From NCBI GenBank assembly GCA_035236585.1, contig CP141130.1, positions 75,649,944-75,713,943 on the forward strand: 64,000 bases of DNA, read 5' to 3'. The notes beneath the pieces were generated by a model, which saw only the letters and a list, made by a program, of their open reading frames with translations, did no database searches and was not told where the DNA came from. The position numbers were made by a program, and so were the translations under genes. The stretch comes from Warburgia ugandensis. Lineage: Eukaryota > Streptophyta > Magnoliopsida > Canellales > Canellaceae. Shown in pieces: positions 23,401-35,658 of this stretch. Numbering within the stretch: position 1 is the first letter of the stretch; each line of letters starts with the position of its first letter.

Positions 23401-25739
23401 TCAAAACATGCGAGCAATGCATAAAATTTGTTCATGCCAGTAATTGTATTCAAGTCCATAAATCATGAAGGCAATTTCGCATGCTCGTATAAGAACATCA
23501 TATCTCAAAATACATATACGAATACGGTAATAAAGTCAAGTAAATCAGTTAGGGTTTAGAATGCATTTGAAAACTTAGTAGTATCAGACTATCTACCTTG
23601 ATGTCTCATGGATTGCGTTTCTCTTCAATTCAAACCCTAGATCACCTTTGTGAAGTCTTGGATGTTATTTAGACATAAGAATCCAAGTATTATTTCCTAT
23701 TCTTTACACATTATCAAGTGGATCCATAGATCAGCGGCTAGATCTATACTATAGGATATAGATCTATGATTCATGGGTTTCTAACAGTTGATCTATATGG
23801 TTTAGGTTTGATATAGGTAGATTGATCTCCTAACATGCCTAATGGATCAATTTATGAGAATTGATTATCTTTGATCTTGTAGATCTGTAAGATTTTTATA
23901 GTTTTTGGGCTATAGTCATGTAAAATAGTCCTCTGATGCTAACTTTTATGGTATCATTAGGTTTGCATTGTTAATATGAACACAATGGTTCTTTCGGATC
24001 GTTGATCGGAGTTATATAGCCCATTTAATTGCATTTTTAGTGTTGCGCATCAACGGATGAACCAAAATTGTCTGTGTAGGCCCAGCGCGTCACGGTTCCC
24101 AGGATGCGTGCACATCCCAGTTGAACCTTAACGGCGTTCACACGCTTGCGCATGCCCGAGCGATGCACTGTACCGTCTTGGACGGCGTTGTGCGGATGCG
24201 TTCTTCGGCATGAGCGCGGTGAGTCTCGGCTCCCAGGACGCCTCGTGCGTCCCGGTTGAGTCAGGAACCCGCTCGCAAGCAGCGCGCGTGCAACGGTTGC
24301 CCTAGGGAGTGCGTCATGCCTATGCATCCCCGGGACGCATCGTCTTCGACAGGTTATCAACCCGTCTGGTTTATTCCTTAGAAATTCGGTGATTTTCGGC
24401 CGAAAAACCTACCAGATCCTGTAGGGATTTGGGGAAAAGGGAGAGGGAAGAGAGAGGAGTAGAGTGGGGAGGAGAATTGTACCTTTGGAGCCTTCTATGC
24501 TGCCTGATTAAGGTCTTGAACATGGCTACAAACCCTTGTTGCCTGATTTGTTTTGCTTTTTGTTTTTGTTTTTTGTAGCGATTGGAGAGGAGAAAGCTTG
24601 ATTTTGGAAGAGAGGGTGGAGGGAATTATAGAGTGGAGAAGGTAGTGCCGTCCCATGGCGGTATCGCCATTTTTTCAACTCGTATAGGTATGGCAGTGCT
24701 GTGAACCACTTGGCCTGAGGAAGAAGACGACGCAGGGGGTGTCATTATCAAAACAACCCCCTGTGTTTTCGGGCCATTTAGATTTTAAACACAATTTACA
24801 AAAATACCCTCCATGTTCAAAAGCCCATAACTTGGTCATACGAGCTTCATTTTCAATATTTTTTGAGGTGTTGGATTTCATTTCGAGAGTAGAATCTAAT
24901 GATGTATGATATTTCTCACCATTGCCTTTTGTTTCATAGGTAAATTAAAATAAAATATCCAACTACCTATTTAATATCTATTAATCTCCAAAATTTTCCA
25001 AAATAAACAAACTATAACTAATTAGCACATGGAAGCCATCATGATTGATCATGGTTATAAAAGTGATATAATATTGAAAAGTTTGAGTTATTACACTATA
25101 TCGTCCATAAACTTAGATCTAGCATAAAAATTCATAGATTTGACAAAATTCATCAAATCACAAGTTGGGTTTTGTAAATCTTACCCTCTAAATGCATTTC
25201 CATGCTTTTCCTCTCTGGATTGAGCTAGATCAGTTCCAATGTGTTGGAAAAATCCTCCGACATAGGCATGCAACAATCTCCCCTTCAATCTGGTGTCCAA
25301 CTCATCTCAGATTTCCCCTTGAGCTTAGAGGTTTTAGCCGCCTCTCTAAGTTGAATAGAATGATCAGCTTGGATCATTAATCTGAGCCATTGTCTTCTCT
25401 GGGGACTATGAAGAATCTGCATTTTTTCTTTTATTCTTTGGCGTGGGGGTTTTCCAGCTTGCAGATCCTGGCCCTGCCTCTCTTCTCTCCTTCTCTTCCC
25501 TCTTCCCTCTTCCCTCTTCCCTCTATCCTCTTTCCTTCTTCCCTTCCCTTCTCTTCTCCCCCTTTGGTCTCCGTTGTTGGGTTTCCTTCCTCTTCTTTTT
25601 GTTTTTTTGTTTGGGTTGGGGAAGAACAGACCCGACATCTGTTGGGTTCACTTAAGGGAGGGGGTGCGAGTATCAATATGGGCCCCCTTCGTTTAAGGCA
25701 TTTTGTTTTTTGTTTTTTTAATTTTTATGATTGTTACAA
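20436..25739 (-). mobile_element. 5' LTR G (Ty3/gypsy), split by solo LTR B
   Basis: The LTR starts TGATGACCCGGGTTTTCAT next to a primer site and ends GATTGTTACA at 25739. It is about 2.5 kb without the nested LTR at 22268-25095. The hairpin at 21031-21062 is identical in the stem to that of the 957 element. The outer end abuts the partial LTR of the chromovirus at 25740, as though G had inserted in that LTR. A pyrimidine-rich leader lies at 25480-25600. Confidence 0.7.
22268..25095 (-). mobile_element. Solo LTR B
   Basis: This 2828-bp LTR starts TGTGACGACCCAGGTTTTCA and ends GAGTTATTACA. It is the same family as LTR A (opposite strand) and LTR C: shared landmarks are CATGCATTTTTAAATGCAAA near the end and the block near 23010-23370. 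No internal region is attached. The flanks CTAGG and CTATA do not make a clean target duplication, so it may have formed by recombination between copies or the flank has decayed. Confidence 0.8.
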
Positions 25740-26160
25740 GAACACAAGTCAGCCTTCATTCCCACCTTCACTTCCTAGGGTTTCACTCACTCGTCCTCGG
25801 GAACAATGAGAGAACTGAAAGAGAACTAAAAAGGGACTTGCTTGAAGAGAACTTGTATTACAACTCATATAGCATTTCGTATGTCAAAAATGAGGGACTC
25901 TCCCCAATTTATAGGATTGGGGAGGTACAAGAAATGGCCTATATTATGTACAAGTGTCACTTATCCAACTGTGTTGGATTAGTCTACATTATTGTAGACT
26001 ATTCTACCATCCTCTTGAATAAGAAAGATTCTAGAGGACTTCTAGAGGCTCCCCTTCCAAAATCTGGACTGGACTTTTCATAGAGGGTTGGGCGAGAATC
26101 CCCTCTATGGGCAATGGTAACTGAGCCATGGGCTTGTTGCTTGTGTAGTCAAATTGGGCA
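25740..26160 (-). repeat. 3' LTR of chromovirus D, outer part missing
   Basis: It matches 38921-39320 through landmarks such as GAACACAAGTC, GAGAACTTGTATTA, CTATTCTACCATC and AATCCCCTCTATGGGCAATGG. About 65 terminal bases present in the right LTR are absent here, where LTR G abuts. Confidence 0.85.
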
Positions 26161-26229
26161 TTGTGATATTCTCCTAGCCTAAATAATGCAACATCCTTTT
26201 TATGTTCCTTATACTTGGCAATCTGCTCC

Positions 26230-26335
26230 TCAAATTCCTATAGTGCCTCAACTTCTTCCCATGTAGCCTCATTCTCTGACAATCCTTGCCATTTCACCAA
26301 GTATTTAGTCTTAGGCTGAACTCCTCGCTGTCTTT
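26230..26335 (-). mobile_element. Chromodomain of chromovirus D
   Basis: The minus strand encodes a segment with KYLVKWQGLSENEATWEE, the conserved core of retrotransposon chromodomains. It lies at the integrase C-terminus just before the 3' LTR, as in chromodomain chromoviruses. Confidence 0.85.
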
Positions 26336-26399
26336 TCCCACCATCACTAATGATGTACTCCACTTCCTTGTCAAATGACAAAGTCATCAATGGGGGTGC

Positions 26400-27646
26400 T
26401 CATATACTAATCCCACATGAGGGACCCTCCATGTCTACATGATAGGACTTCAGGATGCTTGCATGAAAGACATGAAGGATCTTGAGAGATAGTGGGAGTT
26501 GGACTTGGTATGAAACCTTGCCAACTTGTTTAATGATGGAGTAGGATCCTTCGTACCTCCTTATCAGTTCCTTATATTTGCCTCCTATTGCTTTGAACTA
26601 TTGGGGAGGTAAATTGATCATGACAAGGTCCCCCACCCTAAACTCAAATGGTCGTCTCTTTTCATCTACATGTTTATTCATTCTCTTAGTGGCCTTATGT
26701 AAGTAGGATTTAGCTATGTCATCTTGTTCATACTAGTTTTTGGAAAATTAATAGGCTGTTAGGCTCTTTCCCTCATAGCTTGCTCCTACTATTAGCAGTG
26801 GCTGTTGGCCAATGGCCAACTCAAAGGGATTGTAGCCTGTTGACTCACTCCTTTATAAGTTATAGCAAAATTGGGCCACGTCTAATAGCTTCACCCACTC
26901 CTTTTGATTTGCACTTACAAAATGCAGGAGGTACTCCTCTAGCAAGGCATTGGTGCATTCTGTCTGTCTATCCATTTGTAGGTGAAAGCTGGTGGAGAAC
27001 TAGAGTTCCATCCCTAAGAGTTTAAACATTTTCATCCAAAACTTTCTAGTAAACCGTGGGTCTTGGTCACTTAGGATGGTCTTAGGGACTCCCCAACACT
27101 TTACCACATTCTTTAGGATCAGTAGGGTGGCTTCATCGACTATGCAATTCATTGGGACAACAATGAAGGTTGCATATTTGGAGAAGCTTTTATGACCACT
27201 AAGATAGACCCCATTTCTTTTGCTTTTGGTAATGATGATATGAAGTCCCTTAAGATGGTTCCCATGGCCTCTCGGGCATAGGTAATTGTTCTAGCAACCC
27301 ACCCAGCTTTTGGTGTTTGGCCTTGTCCATGTTGGCATACTAGACAGGTTTTCAAATATTCGTCTATATCATTTGTCATCCGAGGCCAATGGTAGCTAGT
27401 TTCTATTAAGGCAAGGGTTTGTCTTTGTCTTGGATGACCCCTCCCTCCACAATGTGTCATGGCATTCCCTTATTAGTTATTTTCTGAGGGTTTCCCATCT
27501 TGGTACATATATATGACTTCCCTTGGTACAGAGAAGTCCCTCCTCTTGCCAGAATCTCCTTATTTTCTCATCTTTAATAGCTTGACCAATGCCTTTAACC
27601 ACATCATCCTTGGTAAGTCCTTCTCGTATATGATTAGGCAGGGTCT
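26400..27646 (-). mobile_element. Integrase region of chromovirus D
   Basis: The zinc-binding part is recognisable from GHPRQRQTLALIETSYHWPR and TCLVCQHGQ, followed by a decayed catalytic core. The sequence continues upstream on the far side of the nested element, at 35659. Confidence 0.8.
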
Positions 27647-28012
27647 CGTTTTGTGACAACTCAATTTTTTCAACACTTTGCAATAAATTTTTTTGAAAAG
27701 TGGGGCCCCAATTTTTAAAAACCAAAATAGTGAAAAACAATTTCAAATGAATTTCATTTCAAGAAACTTCAAGTGTCAACCATCGACTCACATCTCAAAT
27801 AAATTTTTCATTTTTTCAAGTAAACCTTTTTAAAATAAGTTACAACTCCAGAATTCATCCAGTCAACAGCCACATTCCCAACATCAATATAATCAAGTCT
27901 AATGAGACGGATATTCATATACAGTCCATGTGGAATTAAAACATGCCTCAAAATGAGATATCTTGATCACTATTCATTTAGCTCCTCATCAGTTTTGTCT
28001 TTCTTTCAATAT

Positions 28013-28045
28013 CTGAGGCATTGCAACAATAACGCAATGCCTCAG
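28013..28045. other. LTR hairpin in element E
   Basis: CTGAGGCATTGC and GCAATGCCTCAG form a perfect stem around a 9-base loop, followed by CAAGTAATGCTTGG. The stem is identical to those in the LTRs at 957 and 20436 although the surrounding sequence has diverged strongly. Confidence 0.85.
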
Positions 28046-29258
28046 CAAGTAATGCTTGGTAGGTACATAGACATATAATGTAATAGCAAATGAAACATAA
28101 AAATAAAAATCGAATAACTGCGTTGATATAAGTGTAGGTCATAATTTTCAAGGAATATAAGTATCATAAGTAATGCCAATATAGTAATAAGACATCATGT
28201 GTGATGAATCATGAATCTCATGGATGTAAAATATGATATGATCCAATCTCGATGAGCATACAATAAACAAGCAGGGCACCCCAAAGTACATGGGTCCCAC
28301 AAGTATCCCATATACTTGTACAACAAACCATGAGTACTCATATAAATCCTTTGAGTGTCATCACACCCAGGCATACATAACATCTCCATGCTCCTCATGC
28401 AAGCATATAGAACAAGAGTATGGATAATTATGCTACAGTGGCAACCACTCCAGCGTCTCAACCACCGCCGCTCTCCGTTGACATCATAACGGGAGACTTA
28501 ATGTCTGTCCCAATGGGAAGGCCTGGACCAGTAGTGTGGACTACCTATGTTACTAAACCCCTACCAAAATCCATCTGTAAGCAGGTGTCTATCATATCAT
28601 AAATTCAGAGGCTTTATAGCGGCCCTACTCCCTCTTAGCATGACATCCATTGGATGAGAGCACCTGTTATAAATCACAAAATATGAAAATCATGTACCTC
28701 ATAAAATCAGGAGCACTAATGGCTCACAATCCCTAAGGCACACCCCTCATCCCAAGATTAACCTCTCAAAGGACTAGCCACCAAGCCTTCACGATTGATT
28801 GTATGAAAAGTCACCAATCTCAATGATGCAATAGATAAAGAAAGATATTTACTAATCATACATAAGATACGCCATATCAATACTATAAAACAATTGATCA
28901 TGAAAAACCCATTCAATGCACTACCGAAATCTCATATCAAACCACAACATAAAACTTTGAAATTCACAGATCTTCGAAATAAATAAACACGTGACAAGCA
29001 ATCATAATTAATCGTGATGATATGATGATGCAAGATTTAGAAAACAAGATGCAACATTAAATGTCGTCCCCTACCTCAATGTAAGATAACTCAATCAAGC
29101 ATGTAACCCTCTTAGCTCACACAATCTGATGTACTTGTAAGTATCATGGTACTATTTTATGTTAATTATTTTCCTCAACGAAAATCTATTATAAATTTTC
29201 TCTCAAGTTGTGTCCATTTATGCATCCCTTTATATAGTGATCCCCCTAATCTAGCAGT

Positions 29259-29402
29259 GAGTAACGTAAATAGCTCTAGGTGGACCCTCTTCATCTCATC
29301 TTTTGTCTCCCATGTAAAAATTTCTTCCTCGAAATTTTGGTACATACCTCTATGTAAAGAGCTCTGGGTGGATCTTCCTTTTCTCATCTTCTGTCTCCCA
29401 TG
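29259..29402. repeat. About 102-bp direct duplication in element E
   Basis: AGCTCTAGGTGGACC...GTCTCCCATGT (29259-29302) is repeated as AGCTCTGGGTGGATC...GTCTCCCATGT from 29361. It lies at the junction of the LTR and the integrase-tail remnant. Confidence 0.65.
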
Positions 29403-29827
29403 TGACTTCTTGCAATGAGTAATGTTGTCAAAGGACCTTGACTAATAGAATAGTCTTAGTCCTCAACTCCTAGACTTTACTATCCAAGGTACATATAGAT
29501 CTCTTCTCAATGTGATATCAGGCTGCAACGTCCTTGGAGTCTGCTCAAGTATGTGAGACAATTCTGACACGTACTTCCTCTGAACAATTCTAGAGTCATC
29601 CCCATATCACAATATATGGTAATCATGACAATAATTTTAAAGTCAACATCAATAAGCAATTCCATGACATGTCATACCCTCTTATCTCAAGCCATCATTT
29701 AAATTGATGCATATCAATCATCTCTTTATATAATTCGAACACCTCATAACCACATATGTTGCAAATATCACAAACCAAGCTCCCATCTAGGAGTTTAGTT
29801 ATTTGTGTCCCATTTAGCATTGATAAA

Positions 29828-32800
29828 TGTGACGACTTGGATTTTCACATGCATTTTTAAATGCAAAACTAATTCCTAATGTGGGATCGATCCCTATTTG
29901 AAAACACTTTTATAAAATCAATGCAATGCAGAGAAAAAATCTTTTATTTTAAATTCATTTTGAAAACCCCAAGCGTCATTTGCTTTCAAGACGAACAAAG
30001 TGGTTTTGAAAATTACGGTAATCATAAATGTCTTCCCAGGTCTATCCAGTCACAGCTTGCAGTCCAACTATAGTAATTATAGATACATGTCCAAAGGGTA
30101 GATCATATACTTACGTTTATACTTGTCTTCTCTTCATTCACTTGATCATAGCACTAACATTTTCTGATGCTTCTTCTAATCCTGTGTGGAGCTAATATGT
30201 AAAAATAATATATTTGGGTGAGTATTCCTCATACTCAGTAGGTGATCTGATACCACTATTTTGAAAACAAGGCATGCAAGATACATGGTTTCAAAAGAGG
30301 CTTTCCATGTGAATCATCATGCAATTTCTCATTGTGTATACATCTTTATGCATAAATCATAAGCTTATTGGCACAATTTCAATCATGGAAGATTTTATCA
30401 AAATTCAAAAATCAACGATATAACTATGGGTAGCTTTACTGAAATCTAGTATGCAATAATATAAATATGACTACAATCATAAAGTAGTAATCGATCAGCC
30501 TATGTAAGAAGATCTCAACAAACATATCAAACCAATGAGTGAAATATAATAATCATGAAACTGTCTTTCGATTTTGTTCCCATAGCAGGCTACCTCATGC
30601 GGTGATCTGCCCGCTTGGAACTCAAGCCGATAGGTCGTTAAACACATCAAACCAACTGGTCATGAGTACTCGTCTACGACCATCTCAATGCTATATGCAT
30701 ATCAATAAAATTGAAATTATATGGCCAACTATGCTCACGATCAGCACACAGTTGGAATCATGTGTCTCTGGTATTAAGAAACCACCCACCAGAGCCCTCC
30801 ACGGCGACTATGGATATGTCCCCGAAAGGGTGCTGTGAACACCTCCAATGGTTGTCCTTGTTTACCACAACAGTCAAGGAATGGACAATGCCATTTTAGC
30901 AGCGATATCATCCACTTTTTGTGGTAGAGGCTGAGAGTCCAACCCCGTATATAACAACCTCTCAGCATAATGCCCACCAGGCTCAATAGACCAAAAGCAT
31001 ATATAATTAATCCAAATCTCAATCATCGTAAATCATGCAATCTATGCAATGTGTTTCAAAACATGCGAGCAATGCATATAAATATGTATATATTCTAAAT
31101 CTCAATCATCACAAATTGTGCAATTTATGCAACTAGTTCTAGAACATGTATGTAGTGCTTATATAAAGACTATTTACCAAATATGCAAGCAATTGCATGC
31201 AAGATCATTAGGAAAATATGCATACTCATTATGAAAATATCATATCACAAAAAGCATACTAAACATGGTCATTAGGATTAAATAAATCAATTAGAGTTTG
31301 GAGATGCATTTGAAAACTTTGCAGTATCAGACTACTTACCTCGATGTTTCTTGAATCGTGTTCTTCGTTACTCGACCTTGAGTCACCTTTGTGATACCCT
31401 GGATATTAATTGATAACAAGGATTCAAGTATCATTTTCCATCCTTTATAGATTACTAATTAGATTCATAAATTAATGGCTAGATCTGCCTTTTAGGGTCA
31501 TAGATCCTTACTTAATGAGTTTCCAGGCTAGATCTCACGTATAGATCTAATGTTTAATGGTTAGATCTCATAGATCACCTGTCCTGATGCTTAGCATAGG
31601 TTTGTACTTGATTTGAATGATCATATCTATAATTCAAGGATGGGTACATATAATTTAGGGTTGATTTTGAGCTACTACTCTTCTGACGCCTCTAATGGAT
31701 CCATTCATGAGATCTGATCATCTTTGATATTGTAAATCTACGAGATTTCTATAGTTTTTAAGCTATAGTCATAGTAAATAGTCCTCTAATCCTAACTTTT
31801 ATAGTTTCATTAGGTCGCGTCATCAATACGAACGCAACAGTTCTTTCAGATCGTCAATCAGAGTTATATAGCCTCCTTAATTGCATTTTTAGTGTCACAA
31901 ATCAACGGACAAACCAAATTTGTCCATATGGGGCTCGCGCGTCACAGTTCTCATGACGCTTGTGCGTCCCGGTCGAACTGAGACCGTACTTGCATGCTTG
32001 CGCACTCCCAAATGACGCTCCAGGGCATGCGTCTTGAATGGCGTTGTGCGGGTGTGCCTTTGGCGCAGAAGCGGGCCGATCTGGATGGGACAGTTCGATT
32101 TGGACTGTTCAACCATCCTAGCCCAGATCAACGCCCAGGATGCCATGATGCATGGACTGTCCTGGGTTTTCTGGGGTTTTGGGGTCCCACAAATGCGATG
32201 GGTGGCTCAGATCTCGCATCAGAGTTGCCTAGGCGATGGATTTGCAACAGATCCACCACCCAGTGGTTTCATCGGCGATCTGTTGCCCGATGAGACCAGA
32301 TCCAGCTGGAAACAGAGGGGAAAAGGAGGGGAAGAAGAGAGGGAAGGAGTGGGGAGAAGGATTGTACTTGGGAGCCCCCCGTGGATGCCTGATTGAAGCT
32401 CTGATCATGGCTGAAAACCCTCGTTGCCGGAACGCAGACAGAGAGAGGGATTTGGGATGAAGAAAACACGTTGAGGGAAGAAGGGAAAGGGGGGAATTTA
32501 TAGGAGAGGGAGGCGGTGCCGCCATTTCTTCTGGCGTCGCACTGCAAAGGTGGTGTAGGTGCATTGACTGGAAGAAGCAGGCGACGAGGAAGAAGGGGGT
32601 GTCGTTAGCAAAACGACCCTTGTGTTTTTCATCCCTGGGCTTTGTAATTTCATTTTTATAAAAATGCCCTTCATCTTCAAAAGCTTATAACTTGGACATA
32701 CGAACTCCATTTTTAGTGTTCTTTGAGGCCTTGGATTCCATTTTGAGTGTAGAATCCAATTATGTTAGTATTTCTCATAGATTCTTTTGTTTCATATTTT

Positions 32801-32936
32801 AATTAAAATAGAACATTTAATGTAGTTAATTACATATATTGATTTTCAAAATAAATAATCTATATCAATTTAGTAAATGGCAAATATATAGTTGGTAAAG
32901 TGCTACAAAAGAGCTTAAAATTTTTGAGTCATGACA
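29828..32936 (-). mobile_element. Solo LTR C nested in element E
   Basis: This 3109-bp LTR starts TGTGACGACTTGGATTTTCA and ends GAGTCATGACA, with a perfect ATAAA duplication at 29823-29827 and 32937-32941. It is the same family as LTRs A and B. A TATAAATT on the minus strand lies near 32497-32505. No internal region is attached. It is the youngest layer at this place: C sits in E, which sits in D. Confidence 0.93.
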
Positions 32937-35658
32937 ATAAAATCACCATGTTGAAAAAAAATCAAGGCATCTCAGCTCATAAGTAGGCAAATCTATGTCG
33001 AATCTATTATAGAGCACCTCAGCTTCTCCATAGTCAATTATTTACCAAATCAAAGCTAGAGCATACAGCTCACCAACGAGAATTCATATGCTAGTCAAAA
33101 CCATAACATATCAACTCACTAACAGGCATTGTATGTCAATGAGAACCAAATCACAATACGATCATACTATAAGCACTTAGGGGCCTACCACTTGGAAGCC
33201 TGCTAGAGTGTCTCGCACCTGTCCTCATCAGTTACTCACAAGTATTGATGGTAAATTGAATTATGATTACTCGTAAGAGAATATATTATATTTCACTGAT
33301 ATCTTGGTGAAATTTAATTATTCAGTGCTAGCAGTTCATAAGACTAAGGAACTATAAACTAAATCACCAATTTGGCTAATCTTAGTCCATCATAATCTCA
33401 ATAAACTTCCTCCCTATCATTCAAGGTGTTTCGGCAAAGGAATTTCACTTCCTCTGACCATAACTCATGTTATGGATGTTTGTAACAGATGCTGAGTCCT
33501 TAGACATTCTGAATTTATGCACAATGATTTCTTGTGCTCCTCTGTGTTCGTGAAGTACACAACAATACTATCCATTAACACAATCATGGCTTATCAAAAT
33601 AACATTTGAAGATTCAACCCATCATATCCATACCATCTGTCGATGTTTTGTTTCCACTACTTTGTACCATCTGACACTAGTAACAATCATAACAAGTTTT
33701 AAAAATCATCTTAAAGATGTCATACTCAGAATCCTGGCTGGTTATAACCACACCTCAATTCAATCTCTACAAACACCATTCACCATCCTGAGTTAATAAA
33801 ATAAATCATCAATATACGATTAAGAATATCAATTTTTCTACCGTGGTACTATCAAACAAACAACTAGTTGGGCATAGTAATAAAGATTTGTTTCTCTTCT
33901 CATGGTTAAGGCTAATGCACTTTATGAAGATCCACTTGGCCTGTCAAAACTCTCATCAAAAGCTCATATATTTGGAACTTTGTTAGCTCAGTTAGGACTA
34001 TCTCACATGGCATTCTGAGTAAGTAGTGCTATACCTAATGCCTAATCAACGCTCTATATCTTTTGATTTTTCCTTTATTAATCAGTTTCTATAACATTTA
34101 ATGCCTATCTACCTCATCTGATTGTCGATCAAAGTTATAGTCTACCAATTTAATGTTTCCTAATTCTAAAAGATTCAATTTATTCCATCTCAACGGAATA
34201 TATGGTGATCCAACTGTTGGATCGTTCTTTAAAACTTCCATTTGTGATTAGATCATTAATCCCAACTTTAATTATTATTAATCAGTCCTATCTCATATTC
34301 ATCTACTCATTTTAGTGTGTATCTACAGTTTACACCTTGATTTGACGATCAGATCATCCTTAGATCAATAGGTTTCCAAGATCTGGGTTAGATCAATGGT
34401 CTAGATCAATTCTAAGATGAATACTCATAATCTGTTCCTTAGATTCATCAATTCATCCTTTAAATCATCCAATTATTCAAGTTCTAAGGCCTGATCATCC
34501 TCTGATCGGCTTGATCTAAGTAATTGGGTATATTTTCTTAGGTTTGATCAACTAACTATACTCAGATCAAGGTTTAGAGGTTAAAATAATGTCTGCTTCG
34601 TCGAGACGATTCCAACAGCATGTTTCGGATCAAAGATAGGCTTCTGTAGCTTTTAGAATCTCAAAAACATTTTAGATCAAAATCCGGATATTTTTCATAG
34701 TTTGCACTGGTTTGCCAGGTTTACACCAATTTATACAGGCATAACCCAATGTCCCTGGAATGCACAGTGTGCGTCCTGGTCTCTTGGATGCTCTCACTAG
34801 AGTCTTGGTTTCTAGGATGCCGGGCATTCCGGCCATCTGTGACAGTGCGCATCATCTGCGATTATGCGTTCCGATCTGCGTCCCTATCGCATCGTCCATT
34901 GGGGACGATGAACCCGAACCATTCAACTTATTTTGGCTCGATCGGAGCCCAAATGCTCTAATTTTTTCTCTGTTTTTGCCGTTTTTGCCGTTTCTAGAGT
35001 TTTTGGGTCCAAAGATCACATTGGATGGCTTAGATCTATCATCTGAGCTATCCTTAACATGGGTCTAACCATGAACCATGGTTTTGATTTCCTAGGCCTT
35101 CCAATGGCCGTTGAGACCAGATCTAGCCCGGATCTGTGAGGGGAAAGTTGGGAAATAAGTAAAAGAGAAGGATAGAGGATTTAGCTTACCTGATTAGAGC
35201 TAGAGATGGGAGATCAGGGTCCTCTAGTGCATGCAAAATTTATTCTAGGTTTGGTGGAGAATGGAGCGAAGATGGCATGATCTCAGGGCTGTTTTTCGTT
35301 GGGAATTAAGAGGAAACTCGCTTTTGTAGTTTGAGATCCAATTTCCTTGCAAGGAAAGAGGATCACCACCTTCCTTCATTGGAGCTAGAATGGGTATGGA
35401 AAGGAGTGTCGTTATCAAAACGCCCCTTCTAAATCGAGTCACTTGCCTAATTACCAAATTGTCCTCTGATCTTAAAATGTTCATATCTCCCTCACCCAAA
35501 TTCTATTTCCGGAGTTCTTTATATCATTCAATTCCTATCGGTGAGTACTTTTTAAAATTTTGTAGTTTTAATTCAAAATTATATTTGTAAAATTTTTAAT
35601 TTTATTAATTTATTTGATTACTAATTTTGGGAGTAAAAATTGAGGATATTACACGTTT

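Larger units (their letters stand above)
27652..35653 (-). mobile_element. Truncated Ty3/gypsy element E nested in D, itself split by solo LTR C
   Basis: Ends are TGTGACAACTC and GAGGATATTACA, with a perfect CGTTT duplication at 27647-27651 and 35654-35658. Without LTR C it is about 4.9 kb. The left part looks like a 3' LTR (27652 to about 29250) with the hairpin at 28013-28045. It is followed by a remnant of the integrase tail (about 29280-29620) matching 3500-3740 of the Tekay-like element. Most of the internal region and the primer site are missing. The right part (about 33000-35653) is LTR-like, with an end like that of solo LTR F. It is broken. Confidence 0.8.

Noticed and set aside
316-25739. 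LTR I and LTR G as the two LTRs of one element
   Set aside because: Both are on the minus strand and a primer-site remnant lies between them. Their ends (TGTGAAAACCCC against TGTAACAATC in sense) and interiors do not match well enough, so they are described separately.
25390-25809. Open frames on both strands in a pyrimidine-rich tract
   Set aside because: Low-complexity Ser/Pro/Phe and Arg/Glu/Lys translations from the leader of LTR G, with no domain and no start context.
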